Positions 54,168 to 64,000 are shown, numbered from the stretch's first letter. The stretch: DNA of 64,000 nucleotides from Tretioscincus oriximinensis (GCA_022410635.1 JAJVDF010000044.1:3058444-3122443), one strand, 5' to 3'. A program made the numbers and translations. The notes: a model not told the origin generated them from the letters alone.

Positions 54168-54285
54168 TAAGAGTAAGGTAGGCGTTACGAGCTTTCACAT
54201 GCAAGACATCAGAAGAAGTAGATTTGTTTACAAAATCTCATACTGCTTACCTTTAGTCTATAGATACTTTGAGACATCTGCGCTA

Positions 54286-55077
54286 TCTACTGTGGCCGGA
54301 CCCAGGCTGTCTCCCCACACGGTTTTCATGTCATGTTGGTAATTACATTCTTGTGGCTCTGCCCCAAGACTTTCATTTATCCTCCCGGAATAAAGCTCCA
54401 TAGCTACAAGATATTCCGAGGCAACAGAGTTTTATTCTGAGTGGATAACTGAAAGCCTCACAGCGTGGGGCGCAGTCATGATCATGTAAGTACCAGTGTG
54501 GCATGAAAACCGCTTGGGGAGGCAAACTTGAAGGCAAAGTATAAATCAATGCGAGGAAAAAATGAGGAAGACTTATTTGATTAACTATTGAGTGTCATTT
54601 TTTGTGTCTACAAAAGATAGTTTCCCCATAAAGAATGTGATTGAAAAAGCTGCATCTGATTGCACTCTTAAAATTTCAAACGGACTGTCTCCTAAGGATT
54701 TTGATGATGATGACTGATGATAATGTTTCTATTATTTCCTATGACCTATATAAATAAAGATGAATCCAAAGATGGATTTTGTTTTGTTCTGTTCCAAATA
54801 ANAAAAACAAAAACTTGAGGCAAATCAAAAATTTCTTTGTCAAAAATTTGACAAAGAAATGCAGATTGGAATAGTATTCCTACCTTAACTTCTGATCTAT
54901 CTGGTCTGATCCTTGATACCAAGAACTTTGAGGTGCCTTTTCAAGTTTTCAGTCTCCATGGGCACTAGATACCATAATATTCGGGTCATTTTAGGGCAAA
55001 GGAATTCAGCTGTCTTCTGCCTGATGTTCCTGATTCACAAAACCAGCATTCAATTTTCAGCCTTTTGTTGTTCTAGA
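54286..55077. other. unassigned sequence around the palindrome
   Basis: No gene seen. Confidence 0.35.
54831..54860. repeat. perfect 14-bp-arm palindrome
   Basis: ATTTCTTTGTCAAA and TTTGACAAAGAAAT are exact complements with a 2-base centre. No surrounding element was recognised. Confidence 0.95.
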
Positions 55078-55200
55078 GCAGGGGTGGGCAATTAATTTTT
55101 CCCAAGGGGCCGCATGAGAAATTGGGGTGGTTTTAGAGGGCCGGATTAATATAGTTAACTCAGTTCTACCCAATACTGTATATAACTCTGAGCTAAGAGG
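55078..55200 (+). mobile_element. hAT-like DNA transposon end
   Basis: AGCAGGGGTGGGCAATTAATT followed by AAGGGGCCGCATGAGAAA resembles the widespread CAGGGGTGGGCAA end of hAT elements, with the usual GGCCGCAT-like continuation. The other end was not found nearby. Confidence 0.6.
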
Positions 55201-55991
55201 GGCCAGGTCTGTTCTAGAGTCACCTTCCTAAGTGACAATCAGTGAAAAACAAGCAATTGTGGTGTTACTTAAATGTCTTGCCTACGTTTTGCACACAATG
55301 AAATCCTGGTTTATCCTATGTTCCTCTTTCTGCTTTTAAACTGCTTGCTATTGAAGAAGCCCTCAGATAATCTGAACTCCCACTGTCCTTGAGGGGCCTT
55401 TCTCATGCAGAAGAAATGCTAATAGAAACGTTTCCTTATTGTAGCTTAAATTCCTGGGGAAAGACATGGCTTCTTGACCCATTCAATTTTTCTGCAGTCT
55501 TATCATCCCAGGCTGTGCTTCTGGTAACGGATCACATACCAGTGACAGCCTGTGATTGTCAGTACTCAAACNAGAAACCTAAAAATACACTCCTAAGGTC
55601 TCAGTATTACACAGAGAGGATCGCTCAGAGCCTTTCCAAATTTACCTGCAGTGTTTCAGAACAGGATGAGCTGCCTCGTCCCCAGATAAGCAACCCAACC
55701 AAAACTGGGATGTTTTGCCTTGAAGGCAGCACTGAAGCCATCTAAAGTTTCCGGTCTTTGGAGTTTTCAGTCTGGCTGGCATTGGGGTACACTTGCTTCC
55801 ATCACCATTCTTCAGTTCGTCTTTAGTCCTGAAGCACTGAGTTTAATCCAGAAAAAAAGGAGTAAGTTAATTCTTCAGTGCTGAAGATGAAATGAAATTG
55901 GTCTGAAAGCAAAGATGTGATCTTGGCCTGAGTGATGCACACGGGCATTCTGTCCTCTTCTGTATATTGTCTCCAAACACCAGTATAAAGA
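55201..55991. other. unassigned sequence
   Basis: The open stretch 55389-55745 (one N) has no recognisable domain. Confidence 0.35.
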
Positions 55992-56138
55992 TGAGCCAGC
56001 CTGGTTTTGTGGTTAGAGGGCCTTTTTCCTGGAGTCTGCACTCCTCCATGAAGCCAGCTGGGTAAACTTGGGTTTATCATAGTTCTTCAGAATTCTTTCA
56101 GCCTGATCTACGTCATAAGGTGTGATGAGAAGAATAGA
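55992..56138 (+). mobile_element. CORE/MIR-type SINE, 3'-truncated
   Basis: GGTTTTGTGGTTAGAGGG (head), CACTCCTCCATGAAGCCAGC, AGTTCTTCAGAATTC. Confidence 0.68.
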
Positions 56139-56287
56139 AGGTTACACAGGGCACATTTAGTCCCTCTCTGTGATGAGAATAGTAGGGTATACTTCTTTTT
56201 CTTATTTCCTGTTCTTCTTTTTTATCTTTTTCTCCTCCTCCTTTTTTTTGTTCTTCGTGTTCTTTTTTCTCTTGTTTGTTATTGTTG

Positions 56288-56490
56288 TAATTGTTAGTGT
56301 TGTGGACTCCTATCTGGTAGTCTCCAGTTTTGATACCACAGTCTTCCATGAAGCTAGCTCCGTGACCATGGGCCAGTCATAGTTCTTTAGAACTCTCTTA
56401 ACCCCACCTATTTCACAGGGTGTCTGTGGTAGAGAATACAAAAAAAACTATGTGTGCTGCCCTTTGGTAAAAAGGGAGTTTGAAATAAAT
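56288..56490 (+). mobile_element. CORE/MIR-type SINE
   Basis: TTGTGGACTCCTATCTGG, CCATGGGCCAGTCATAG, TCTTAACCCCACCTATTTC and a tail leading into the microsatellite that follows. Confidence 0.82.
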
Positions 56491-56708
56491 CCTCCTCCTC
56501 CTCTTCCTCCTCCTCCTCCTTCTTGTTCTTCTTGTTCTTCTTGTCTTCTTCTTCTTCCTCCTCTTCTTCTTCTTCCTCCTCTTCTTCTTCCTCCTCTTCT
56601 TGTTCTTCTTCCTCCTCTTCTTCTTGTTCTTCTTGTTCTTCTTCTTCTTGTTGTTGTTCTTGTTCTTCTTCTTCTTCTTGTTCTTCTTCTTCTCCTCCTC
56701 CTCCTCNT
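56490..56708 (+). repeat. mixed (TCC/TTC/TTG)n microsatellite
   Basis: About 215 bases of interspersed CCT, TTC and TTG units with one N, at the 3' end of the CORE-SINE. Low-complexity readings through it are not genes. Confidence 0.95.
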
Positions 56709-57650
56709 ACCTGCCCCCCACTAGCCGATCAGTTCATTCTTTCCTCCTGCACCAACAGCATGAATTCAAAAATATTGTGCTTTGCACCATCCCACCCACA
56801 GCCTCTTTCATAGAATAGTATTCTGCTGCCAGTAACCTTTAAAGAGCTTCCTCCTGTATGGTCATAGCTCAGTTTTTGGCAACCTAAACTTGAACATCAA
56901 CAGAACAGCAGTTTTTTTGCCAAGGAGACAGAGAGGAAACCAGTGCATGTAGCTTTTATTTCTTACTAGTAAATAAGTTGATAAAATAAATAGGAGGCTT
57001 TAGAGAACAGTCATTTCCCATTTGGAATATATATGTTGGAAGACGGCAGCATTTTATGATTATACTTCGTGATGAAATTAGTTTAATAATCCATCTGTGG
57101 CTAAACTGCGATTACCCGGAACAAGGACAGGAGTGTTACATGTTAATGGTTGTTCTGAAAAAGAAGCACATTTCACCAGCTGCAACTTTACAATGTTAGC
57201 AGCATCTGCTGAAATTTCACTTTTAGATACTGCCCTGCCCTCCTTTTTTTTTGGCATTCCTAGACGAAACCCCTCTTAACTAATGGAAGTTACGGCAGCA
57301 AAATAGGAACTANTTTTTTGTTCCTGACTGAAGTTGCATTCACAAGTGGGTTGAAAATCCTGAACTGCAGAATTCAAATGCCTGATGCCCTAGGTCTAAT
57401 CCAGTCTCCATACATTTAAATGGTCTCCATACTGTCCATACTAACAGGAGGGGCCTCACCTCATTCTTCTTCAGGGAATCTTCACACTTCCTCATTAGGT
57501 GCACTGCCTTCCTCCCCTTGTTGGTATGGGTGGGGAAGGGGAGAAGAAACAACTTGAGGGATGAAGACCTTTCTNGGACTCATAGGAAAAGCTTGAAAAT
57601 GGCAAACCAGGAGTCATTTGCAATTCATTCTTATGAGTTCCAGGGCCAGA
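56709..57650. other. unassigned sequence
   Basis: Nothing recognised. A CORE-SINE head fragment (GTGTTGGATTCTTATCAGG, TCTCCTGGTTTG) lies at 57655-57693. Confidence 0.4.
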
Positions 57651-57694
57651 CTGATCTTGAGTGTTGGATTCTTATCAGGTTGTCTCCTGGTTTG

Positions 57695-58145
57695 NCTCCT
57701 GTGGCTCAACTAGCTAAAGTGTCATTAACAGCTATATTAACTTGAAAGTTTGGGATTTCAAGACTCTGTTAGGGTAGAACTAGAGTTTGTTATAGTGTCT
57801 GATAAACNGCAATAATAGAACTGATNTCAGGGCAGGTTGGGCTCATTAGCCATGCTTGGTAGCCAGTCTAAGAGAATGACAACTCTGACTTCAAACCTGG
57901 ACCAGTGGAGCTCATATAGCCTTAGCAGGTCATCCATCTAGCAGAAGGACCCTCCAAAAATAACACCTGTGACATGAAGGCTTCGTTATCATCATCCCAA
58001 CCATCTAGGTAATTTCAGATGAATTCCCGGTGTAAAAGCTGGGGGACAATAGTGCGCACACAGGACTTCACTGAAAACTCCACTATTCAGGATGGAAGTG
58101 CATGGGCTTTATAGGAATCTTTGTGCACAAAGCTAAGTCATGCCA
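57695..58145 (+). mobile_element. Family-3 tRNA-headed repeat, long copy
   Basis: The head CTCCTGTGGCTCAACTAGC (A-box-like) and GGGATTTCAAGACTC (B-box-like) leads to a body with GGGCTCATTAGCCATGC, GGAGCTCATATAGCCTTAGC, CCATCTAGCAGAAGGACC, then GCGCACACAGGACTTCAC and AAACTCCACTATTCAGG. About 450 bases, long for a simple tRNA SINE. Three Ns lie nearby. Confidence 0.6.
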
Positions 58146-58189
58146 ATGATTCCTGGTTTCATTTCATAACTTTATCTCATGCTAGATGG

Positions 58190-59857
58190 ACAACGTTGAG
58201 TGGGGCACATCCTACAGTGTCGGAGGTCTGAACCTCAAAAGATGGCATTTAAGAGGTGGTCTTATTGAAGTGCATAAAATCATACATGGATGGATAAAGT
58301 AAATAGAGAAAATGATTTTCTCTATCATGCAACACTAAGACCAGGGGGGATTCCTTGAAGCTGATGCACAGAAGAGTGAGGACGGACAAAGAAAAGTATT
58401 TTTTTCACGCAGAGGGTCATTGGTCTGTGATAGTTACTTCCGGAAGAGATGGTGGTAGCTAGCAGCATNGATAGCTTTAAGACAGGATTAGACAATGTCA
58501 TGGAAGCCAAGGGTATAAATAGGCACTAGGATGGATCTTTTGATGCTGCCTCCAAGACGGACCAACAGACAGGATTCCTGAAGTATCATTTGCAGGGAGC
58601 CAAGAACAGGTGGTGATTTTGCCTTCTTCTGCTTCAGACTGCCCAAGTACAATTGGATAGAGCTACTAAAGGGTAAGCGGGGGCCCCACCCAAAGGTTGG
58701 TCCATTCTAGAGGCCATGCTGGGCCCTCCCACCCGCCCTGCAGTGACAGGTGGTGTAACTTGGATGTTGATTACAATGCACTCGTGCCGAAAAGGAGTTC
58801 CGGAATATCACTGAGTGTAGAGAATATTCTCATGGGACACATATTAGGAATGATATATTATTAATATCAGATATACCTGTCTGGACCAAAGCTACCAAAG
58901 TGAGGCCTCTGGGTAATTTTCTTGCAAAATTTCCTTGGTCAAGCTGACCTCTGCTCAACCCCAGGAACCTACTTAATCTTTTTCCTTTCCTTTAGGGGCA
59001 CCTATGAATGGTAGCTCCTATCTAAATGGCCTTACTGAAAAGGGCCACTTAATCCCATCAAGCTAGGGAAGTCAAATGTTAGCTTTATCACTAAGGCTAG
59101 CTTGGCCCCTGCTGGGAATCCCACTTTGACAATGTAGCCTAAAGCATATCCCACTGTACAAAAGGGAAGTCACTATTTACTATTTCTACCTTTCTATAGA
59201 TCCTGCTATCTATCCTTTGTTTGACTATCAATCAGGGGTCATCAGAGACTTGGGCCCTTGGTATGATTCATTATTCCTGTCATTAATTTGATTGACAGGG
59301 TTTCACAATGGAAGCTAAGGTCCATTCAGTAGCCACACCACACACACACTTCTTTGCCCCTATTGGTTCCTGTACCCAGGCTGCGCCCACTTGGGAGGGG
59401 GAATAACGCATCATCTGTGACATCACTGACCCACGTTGGGTCTCCTCCACCCCTTTTACCTCGTCATAATTTGATACACGCCTTCTGATATCAAAGTGAA
59501 TAAAAGTTGAAGTTTTGGGTCCCTCTGGAGNNATCCATTTACCCGTGGGTCCTCCTAGGGTGCGCCTGTAACCTCAAGCTTTGTCCGTGTGAGCCCTTCG
59601 ACACGTGTTCCTGGCTCCATGGCAAGCTACCTCAATCCACCAGCTCATATCCTTGAATAAAGAGAACCAACTCTATTTAACTGAGCAATTGCCACATGTC
59701 GCTGTAGCCTTTACACAAAGGTAGGAAACTGAGCAGGAAGGGGCCCCTTCATTTTTCTGCCCTGGAGTCTCCAGGAGCCTGGTTCCACCATTATACAGAA
59801 GGCTGGANTAGATGGGCTCTGGTCCCATTCAGCAAGGCTCCTCTTATGTTCTTATGT
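58190..59857 (+). mobile_element. CR1-A 3' region, split by an LTR-bearing insertion
   Basis: 58190-58665 carries the C-terminal ORF2 and 3' UTR up to AAGTACAATTGG. 59803-59857 resumes with GGCTGGANTAGATGGG and ends CTTATGTTCTTATGT. The intervening material is foreign. Confidence 0.8.
58698..59717 (+). mobile_element. probable solo LTR (~1020 bp)
   Basis: Begins TGGTCCATTC and ends CCTTTACACA, with the 5-base direct repeat AAGGT at 58693-58697 and 59718-59722. A TATA-like AATAAAAG lies near 59500 and a polyadenylation signal AATAAAG near 59657, in the order and spacing of an LTR. No primer-binding site, gag or pol sequence adjoins it, so it would be a solo LTR from an endogenous LTR retroelement. 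Two Ns lie at 59531-59532. The family is not identified, and the boundary choice depends on the short duplication. Confidence 0.55.
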
Positions 59858-60829
59858 GCTGGCTGAAAAAGGTAGAAAATTATGAGTTTAAAACATTATG
59901 GGATTTTAAAATTTACACTGATAAAGGTTTGACATAACTGTGCTTGAGAAAAAAAAACATTGCCATGGATAGATGTGGGGGATAGTAAAACCGAGGGTGC
60001 CGAGCTGGATAACATCACATAATATCAGGTTCTAGAAATTGAAATCCAACATCTTGGGGAGAAAGATAAAATAACAGCAGCTCCAGTAGTTACTTGTGCC
60101 TTAAAGCAACGCCAAAGAAACTCAAGAAATATTTAGAAAACGTCAGAACAGATAAAACAGAAATACCACTACTGCTGTAAGCAATATTAGCTGGAATCAG
60201 CCACATTCTTTGATAATACTGGTTGAATCTTGGATTCTTGGTTAAGATTTGAATTAATAGTGATAGGCATATGGTGTCAGTAAAAGAAAAAGCAGAAAAG
60301 GAATTATATGGAATATGGAGTATGGATATGGAGGTAAGACGTGAAGATNTAAAGAGGGAGATTAAAATGATAAAGGAAAGTAAAAGTTATCNTATGAAAG
60401 ATGCAAGAAGGAAAACAGCGCTAATTGCGCGCAGGATTGTGAAGCCAAAACCCATCTTTCCGATTGTGTTACCATAAAAACGGGCTCGGAAGTGCTGCAG
60501 CATGTTGCTCTAAGCGACGGATTTTAAGTTCTAATGGGAATGCAGCCCATTAATAGAATAGGTCAGCAACACAATCATCACATTTCTTGTCAAATATCTC
60601 TGGGAAATGTTGGCATTTATATCTTTGTGGGGAGGCACCGTAGTCTTGAATTCCCAAACTTTCAAATTAGTGTGGCTATTAAGGGAGCTTTTCCTTAACT
60701 GAGCCCTAGGAGTGCTCTATAGCTGTACCAAAACATGGGGAAAGACCCAAACCTTCAATACAGGGTGAGGTTTTATCTTATTATCAGTCTTCAAGCAAGC
60801 AAGGATCTGTTTCGGTGCCTTCATAAGGA
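59858..60829. other. unassigned; short charged open frame
   Basis: The 68-codon reading at 60271-60477 is Lys/Glu-rich (REIKMIKESKS) and could be a decayed coiled-coil of a LINE ORF, but this is not supported by other copies here. Confidence 0.35.
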
Positions 60830-61228
60830 GATGGGTGTATTAATTGAAAGTGAGGGGCAGAAGAGTAAGGAAAGACAAAGGAAAGTATTTTTTCACCGAG
60901 AGGGTCATCAGCCTATGGAATTTACTTCCAGAAGAGGTGATAGTAGCCAGCTGCCTGGATAGCTTTAAGAGAGGATTAGACAAGATCATGGATACCAAGG
61001 GTATAAACAGCTACTATAATGAATCTTTTGTTGCTGCCTCTGGTATGGAGCAACAGGCAGTATTCATAAAATGCCATTTGCAGGGCATCAGGAACAGTTG
61101 AAGATTTTGTTTTCTTCTGTTCCAGTCTGCCCAGNTGCAGTCGATGGTCTATTGTGTGAGACAGAATGCTGGACTAGATGGGCTGTAGCCAATTCAGCAG
61201 AGCTCCTTTTATGTACTTATGTTCTTAA
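60830..61228 (+). mobile_element. CR1-A 3' end
   Basis: Encodes KYFFTERVISLWNLLPEEV and SFKRGLDKIMDTKGIN (frame 60844-61101), then the 3' UTR, ending TTATGTACTTATGTTCTTA. It shows the ORF2 C-terminus that is frameshifted in the copy at 17950-19005. Confidence 0.88.
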
Positions 61229-61239
61229 TGGCTCAGTCA

Positions 61240-61545
61240 CTGGCACGAATGACTCAGTTGCTTAGGAAATGGTCTCTCATCTGGGAGATCAGGTTTCGAA
61301 GCCCTGTGTCCNACGTAGGCTGGGGTGAGCACTTTCTCCTAGTCTGTAGCTCTAGCCAACCCAGCTATTCGAAAGCAAGAATTGCAAGAAATTGNAACTG
61401 ACTGCAAGTAGATACATGGGAACCACCATAACCTGGTAGGGAAGATAGAATGTCAGCCTCTGGGCAAAAATACACTTGTAAGCCATTTTGTGACCCTTGG
61501 AAAGGTGAGAAAAGCTGTGTATAAGAACCCGGTCCTTCTTCTTCT
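61240..61545 (+). mobile_element. SINE-2, near full length
   Basis: GGCACGAATGACTCAGTTGC, then CAGGTTTCGAAGCCCTG (B-box), CCAACCCAGCTATTCGAAAG, GGGAAGATAGAATG and a CTTCTTCTT tail. Confidence 0.87.
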
Positions 61546-61854
61546 TGTGTTCTTATGTTCTTATACTGGCATAAGGTATACAGAACTTTTGTGGCTGTGT
61601 GTGAGTCAGATTAGAATCAGACTTGTACTTTTAATCCAACTTCAGTCCTGAAAATCTCAACTAAACCAGGAAAAAAACTGCCCCCTACCCTCAGTTTAGT
61701 CCAGTTCTTCAGATATGAAAAAGGATTAAAATATGTATAGTACCTGTTTCTGGACCTGGTTTATTCTATTTCAGAGAAATAGCCGTGTTAGTCTAGCAGA
61801 AAGTCCAGCAAAGGAGCTAGCAGCACTTTGAGACTAACTTGAGAAAAGTGGTTG

Positions 61855-61892
61855 GCATAAGCTTTCGTAGACAGGTCTACTTCTTCAGATGC
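61855..61892 (-). ncRNA. hammerhead-like motif, PLE1 copy 5, 3' end
   Basis: All elements are intact on the minus strand: GCAT/ATGC, CTGAAGA, GTAGA-CCTG-TCTAC, GAA, AGCT. Confidence 0.5.
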
Positions 61893-62109
61893 TGAGGGAC
61901 TAATGTCAGGGTCAGGTATTTATAGGGAAATGTGTATGGGAGAAGACAAAGCATATGCAACTGTAGGGAGGTGTTGAATTGCAGGTAAATAGCAGGAACT
62001 AATCTCCTAAAACAGGTAAATAGCAGGAACTAATCCTCTTATGTGAAAAGGTGCCTGGGGCAACAAGGGGCAATGTCTGGTAGAGAANCAATCAAATACT
62101 TAACAGGTG

Positions 62110-62960
62110 TCATAAAAATGTATAGTTGGCCAGGAAACCATTGTNTCTGTTAAGTCCTTTGCTGATGGCCTNGAACTTGTGAATGTATTCAAGTTCTGCT
62201 GCTTCTCTTTCAAATCTTCCTTTGTAGTTTCTTTGTTCAAGAACTGCAGTCCTGAGGTCTGAGAGAGAATGTCCTGGAAGGTTNAAATGTTCAGCAACTG
62301 GTTTCTGTGTGTTTCCATTTCGAATATCTGATTTGTGTCCATTTATTCTCTGGNGAAGGGATTGTCCTGTTTGCCCAATGTAGAGTGTAGAGGGGCATTG
62401 TTGGCAGAAGATGGAATACACCACATTAGAAGNTGAGCATGTAAAAGTCCCTCTAATGTTGTGGGTGGTGTTATCAGGTCCCGTGATGACATTGCCAGGG
62501 TGGATGTGTGCACAGAGTTGACATCTGGGTTTGTGGCAGGGTCTAGTTCCCATTTCTCCCTCTTTGTCCTGTGTTCTTTGTGTGAGGAGTTGTTTGAGGT
62601 TGGGTGGTTGTTTGTAAGCCAGCAAAGGTTTGCCACCAAGTGCTCTTGAGAGAGCTGTGTTTTTATCCAAAATAGGTTGAAGTTCATTTATTATGTGTTT
62701 GAGGGGCCCCAATTGTGAGCTGTATGTGACCACTAATGGGGTTCTGTTGTTTTCTGTCCTCAATCTGTCCTGTAATAGGTTGGTTCTGGGTACCATTCTG
62801 GCTCTGTTGATTTGTTTTTTTACTTCATGTGGTGGGTACTGTAACCTGAGGAATGCTTGCTGTAGTTCCAGGAGTTTGGCATCTCTGTCTTCTGGATCCG
62901 AGCAGATGCGATTATATCTGAGAGCTTGGCTGTAGACAATAGATTTGGTTGTGTGTTCAG
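62110..62960 (-). pseudogene. PLE1 RT thumb plus GIY-YIG endonuclease, 5'-truncated
   Basis: About 285 codons stay open in one frame to a stop at 62110-62112, apart from Ns at 62145, 62172, 62284, 62354 and 62433. N-terminal words are HTTKSIVYSQALRYNRICS and AFLRLQYPPHEVKKQI, typical of the sequence just after the PLE RT palm, then LKHIINELQPILDKN. Next come the cysteine linker PCHKPRCQLCAH, the nuclease words VVYSIFCQQC and LYIGQTGQS, INGHKSDIRNG, and the C-terminal EAAELEYIHKF. The RT palm with the catalytic aspartates is missing: at about 62960 the frame runs into a PLE terminal repeat. Unlike copy 1 there is no frameshift at YIGQT. A second partial copy of the C-terminal coding lies at 63240-63393. 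Confidence 0.9.
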
Positions 62961-62977
62961 GATGGAAAAAGTGGTTG

Positions 62978-63015
62978 GCATAAGCTTTCGTAGACAGGTC
63001 TACTTCTGCAGATGC
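62978..63015 (-). ncRNA. hammerhead-like motif, PLE1 copy 5, internal
   Basis: Same layout, but the core reads CTGCAGA, one change in the conserved part; stem II is intact. Confidence 0.4.
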
Positions 63016-63536
63016 TGAGGGACTAATGTCAGGGTCAGGTATTTATAGGGAAATGTGTATGGGAGAAGACAAAGCATATGCAACTGTAGGGAGGTGTTGA
63101 ATTGCAGGTAAATAGCAGGAACTAATCTCCTTAAAAAACAGGTAAATAGCAGGAACTAATCCTCTTATGTGAAAAGGTGCCTGGGGCAACAAGGTGCAAT
63201 GTCTGGTAGAGAATCAATCAAATACTTAACAGGTGTCATAAAAATGTATAGTTGGCCAGGAAACCATTGTTTCTGTTAAGTCCTTTGCTGATGGCCTGGA
63301 ACTTGTGAATGTATTCAAGTTCTGCTGCTTCTCTTTCAAATCTTCCTTTGTAGTTTCTTTGTTCAAGAACTGCAGTCCTGAGGTCTGAGAGAGAGGTTCC
63401 TGCTATTTACCTGTTTTTTAAGGAGATTAGTTCCTGCTATTTACCTGCAATTCAACCCCTCCCTACAGTTGCATATGCTTTGTCTTCTCCCATACACATT
63501 TCCCTATAAATACCTGACCCTGACATTAGTCCCTCA

Positions 63537-63574
63537 GCATCTGAAGAAGNAGACCTGNNTACGAAAGCTTATGC
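63537..63574 (+). ncRNA. hammerhead-like motif, PLE1 copy 5, 5' inverted end
   Basis: Plus-strand copy with Ns in stem II (63550, 63558-63559). The visible bases agree with the consensus. Confidence 0.4.
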
Positions 63575-63633
63575 CCACCACTTTTCTCAAGTTAGTCTCA
63601 AAGTGCTGCTAGCTCCTTTGCTGGTTTATTCTA

Positions 63634-64000
63634 GTTCTTCAGGCCTGAATTAAACGTTCATTCCTGATTCTGGCGCTGTTTTTTCCTGGCTTATTCCAGC
63701 TCTTTATGACTGAAGGTGAGTTAAATTTCCAAGCTCTCTGGAAAATTGTTGAACAGTTTCATTTAGTTAATAGACCTTGCTTTCTTAGATCTGAATTATT
63801 ATTTCAATAAGCCGTAAATTACCAGTGTGAAAAAGGAGCNGTCCACAAGAATTTATTTCAGCTTTTGTTGGTAATGCTGAGCAGTATAAACGCTTGCAAA
63901 GAATTTAAAGTTAGATAAAGTTTTTAAGTTTAACTTAAAGTTTTAAGTTAAGATAAAATTTGGATACCCTGAAAATTTCACATTATTTGCATAGTGATGT
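63634..64000. other. unassigned sequence
   Basis: A TTTAAGTT-rich end. Nothing recognised. Confidence 0.35.

Larger units (their letters stand above)
53521..54285 (-). mobile_element. PLE2 end, split by CR1-B
   Basis: 53521-53602 (ATTTCAAAGAAGTAGCTGTG, AACTTTAGAGACTAACAAA) and 54168-54285 (AAGGTAGGCGTTACGAGC, AGAAGAAGTAGATTTG, CTCATACTGCTTACC) are two PLE2 end pieces separated by the CR1-B insertion. Confidence 0.65.
61769..63620 (-). mobile_element. PLE1 copy 5, tandem/inverted arrangement
   Basis: Flanked by the 13-base repeat CTGGTTTATTCTA (61756-61768 and 63621-63633). Read on the minus strand: an inverted short end (63620-63394); a truncated body (63393-62966) that repeats 62268-61846 almost exactly; then a longer body with RT thumb and GIY-YIG endonuclease (62960-62110); and the long 3' tail (to 61769). 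Head-to-tail and inverted partial copies are typical of PLEs. Confidence 0.92.

Noticed and set aside
56413..56818. Overlapping open frames of Lys/Arg, Pro/Leu, Ser or Phe/Leu
   Set aside because: They are readings of a TCC/TTC/TTG microsatellite at a SINE tail.
60271..60477. Charged 68-codon frame as a LINE ORF1 coiled coil
   Set aside because: No second copy in the window and two Ns; too short to support the claim.

Overview
The window looks like repeat-dense, gene-poor DNA from a vertebrate, most likely a squamate reptile. The evidence is the repeat mix: CR1-clade LINEs, Penelope-like elements (PLEs) with a GIY-YIG endonuclease, MIR/CORE-type and other tRNA-headed SINEs whose 3' tails match an L2-like LINE tail, and many palindromic non-autonomous DNA elements. 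I recognise no host protein-coding gene, genuine tRNA or rRNA gene, or CRISPR array. The only convincing protein similarities belong to retroelements, and every one is broken.

Layout. Positions 1-2960 hold the 5' two-thirds of a minus-strand CR1 element (called CR1-A here): ORF1 with a coiled coil and GDS esterase motif, then endonuclease-RT. 3775-5140 is a repeat (family X) split by a PLE with 12-base target-site duplications. 5-14 kb is a mosaic of SINE, CR1, PLE and MITE fragments, and contains a probable scaffolding error (9960-13724). 15-25 kb holds a long CR1-A RT fragment (17680-19005), a compound microsatellite (20357-20522) and a very G-rich insert (about 23955-24170). 26 and 42 kb carry two copies of a composite repeat that includes a piece of CR1 RT. 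30-32.6 kb carries two fold-back PLE copies, one with three exact 60-base tandem units. 34-54 kb is nested SINE/LINE/MITE material, including two copies of a second CR1 subfamily (CR1-B). 55-61 kb has a hAT-like end, CORE-SINEs, a long tRNA-headed repeat and a probable solo LTR of about 1 kb inside a CR1-A copy. 61769-63620 is the largest PLE, with a broken coding region for RT thumb plus GIY-YIG endonuclease.

How the parts relate. The SINEs encode nothing and appear to borrow L2-type machinery through a shared tail. CR1-A and CR1-B have different 3' terminal repeats. The PLE ends contain a motif that folds on paper like a small hammerhead ribozyme: a CTGAAGA core, a stem II hairpin, GAA, a palindromic AGCT stem III, and GCAT/ATGC stem I arms. 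It is present in every PLE copy and is tandemly triplicated at 32351-32530. Names such as CR1-A, PLE1, PLE2, SINE-2 and families P, Q, R, S, W, X, Y and Z are local labels used only in this report. Boundaries of diverged repeats are approximate, typically to within 10-30 bases, because they were aligned by eye.
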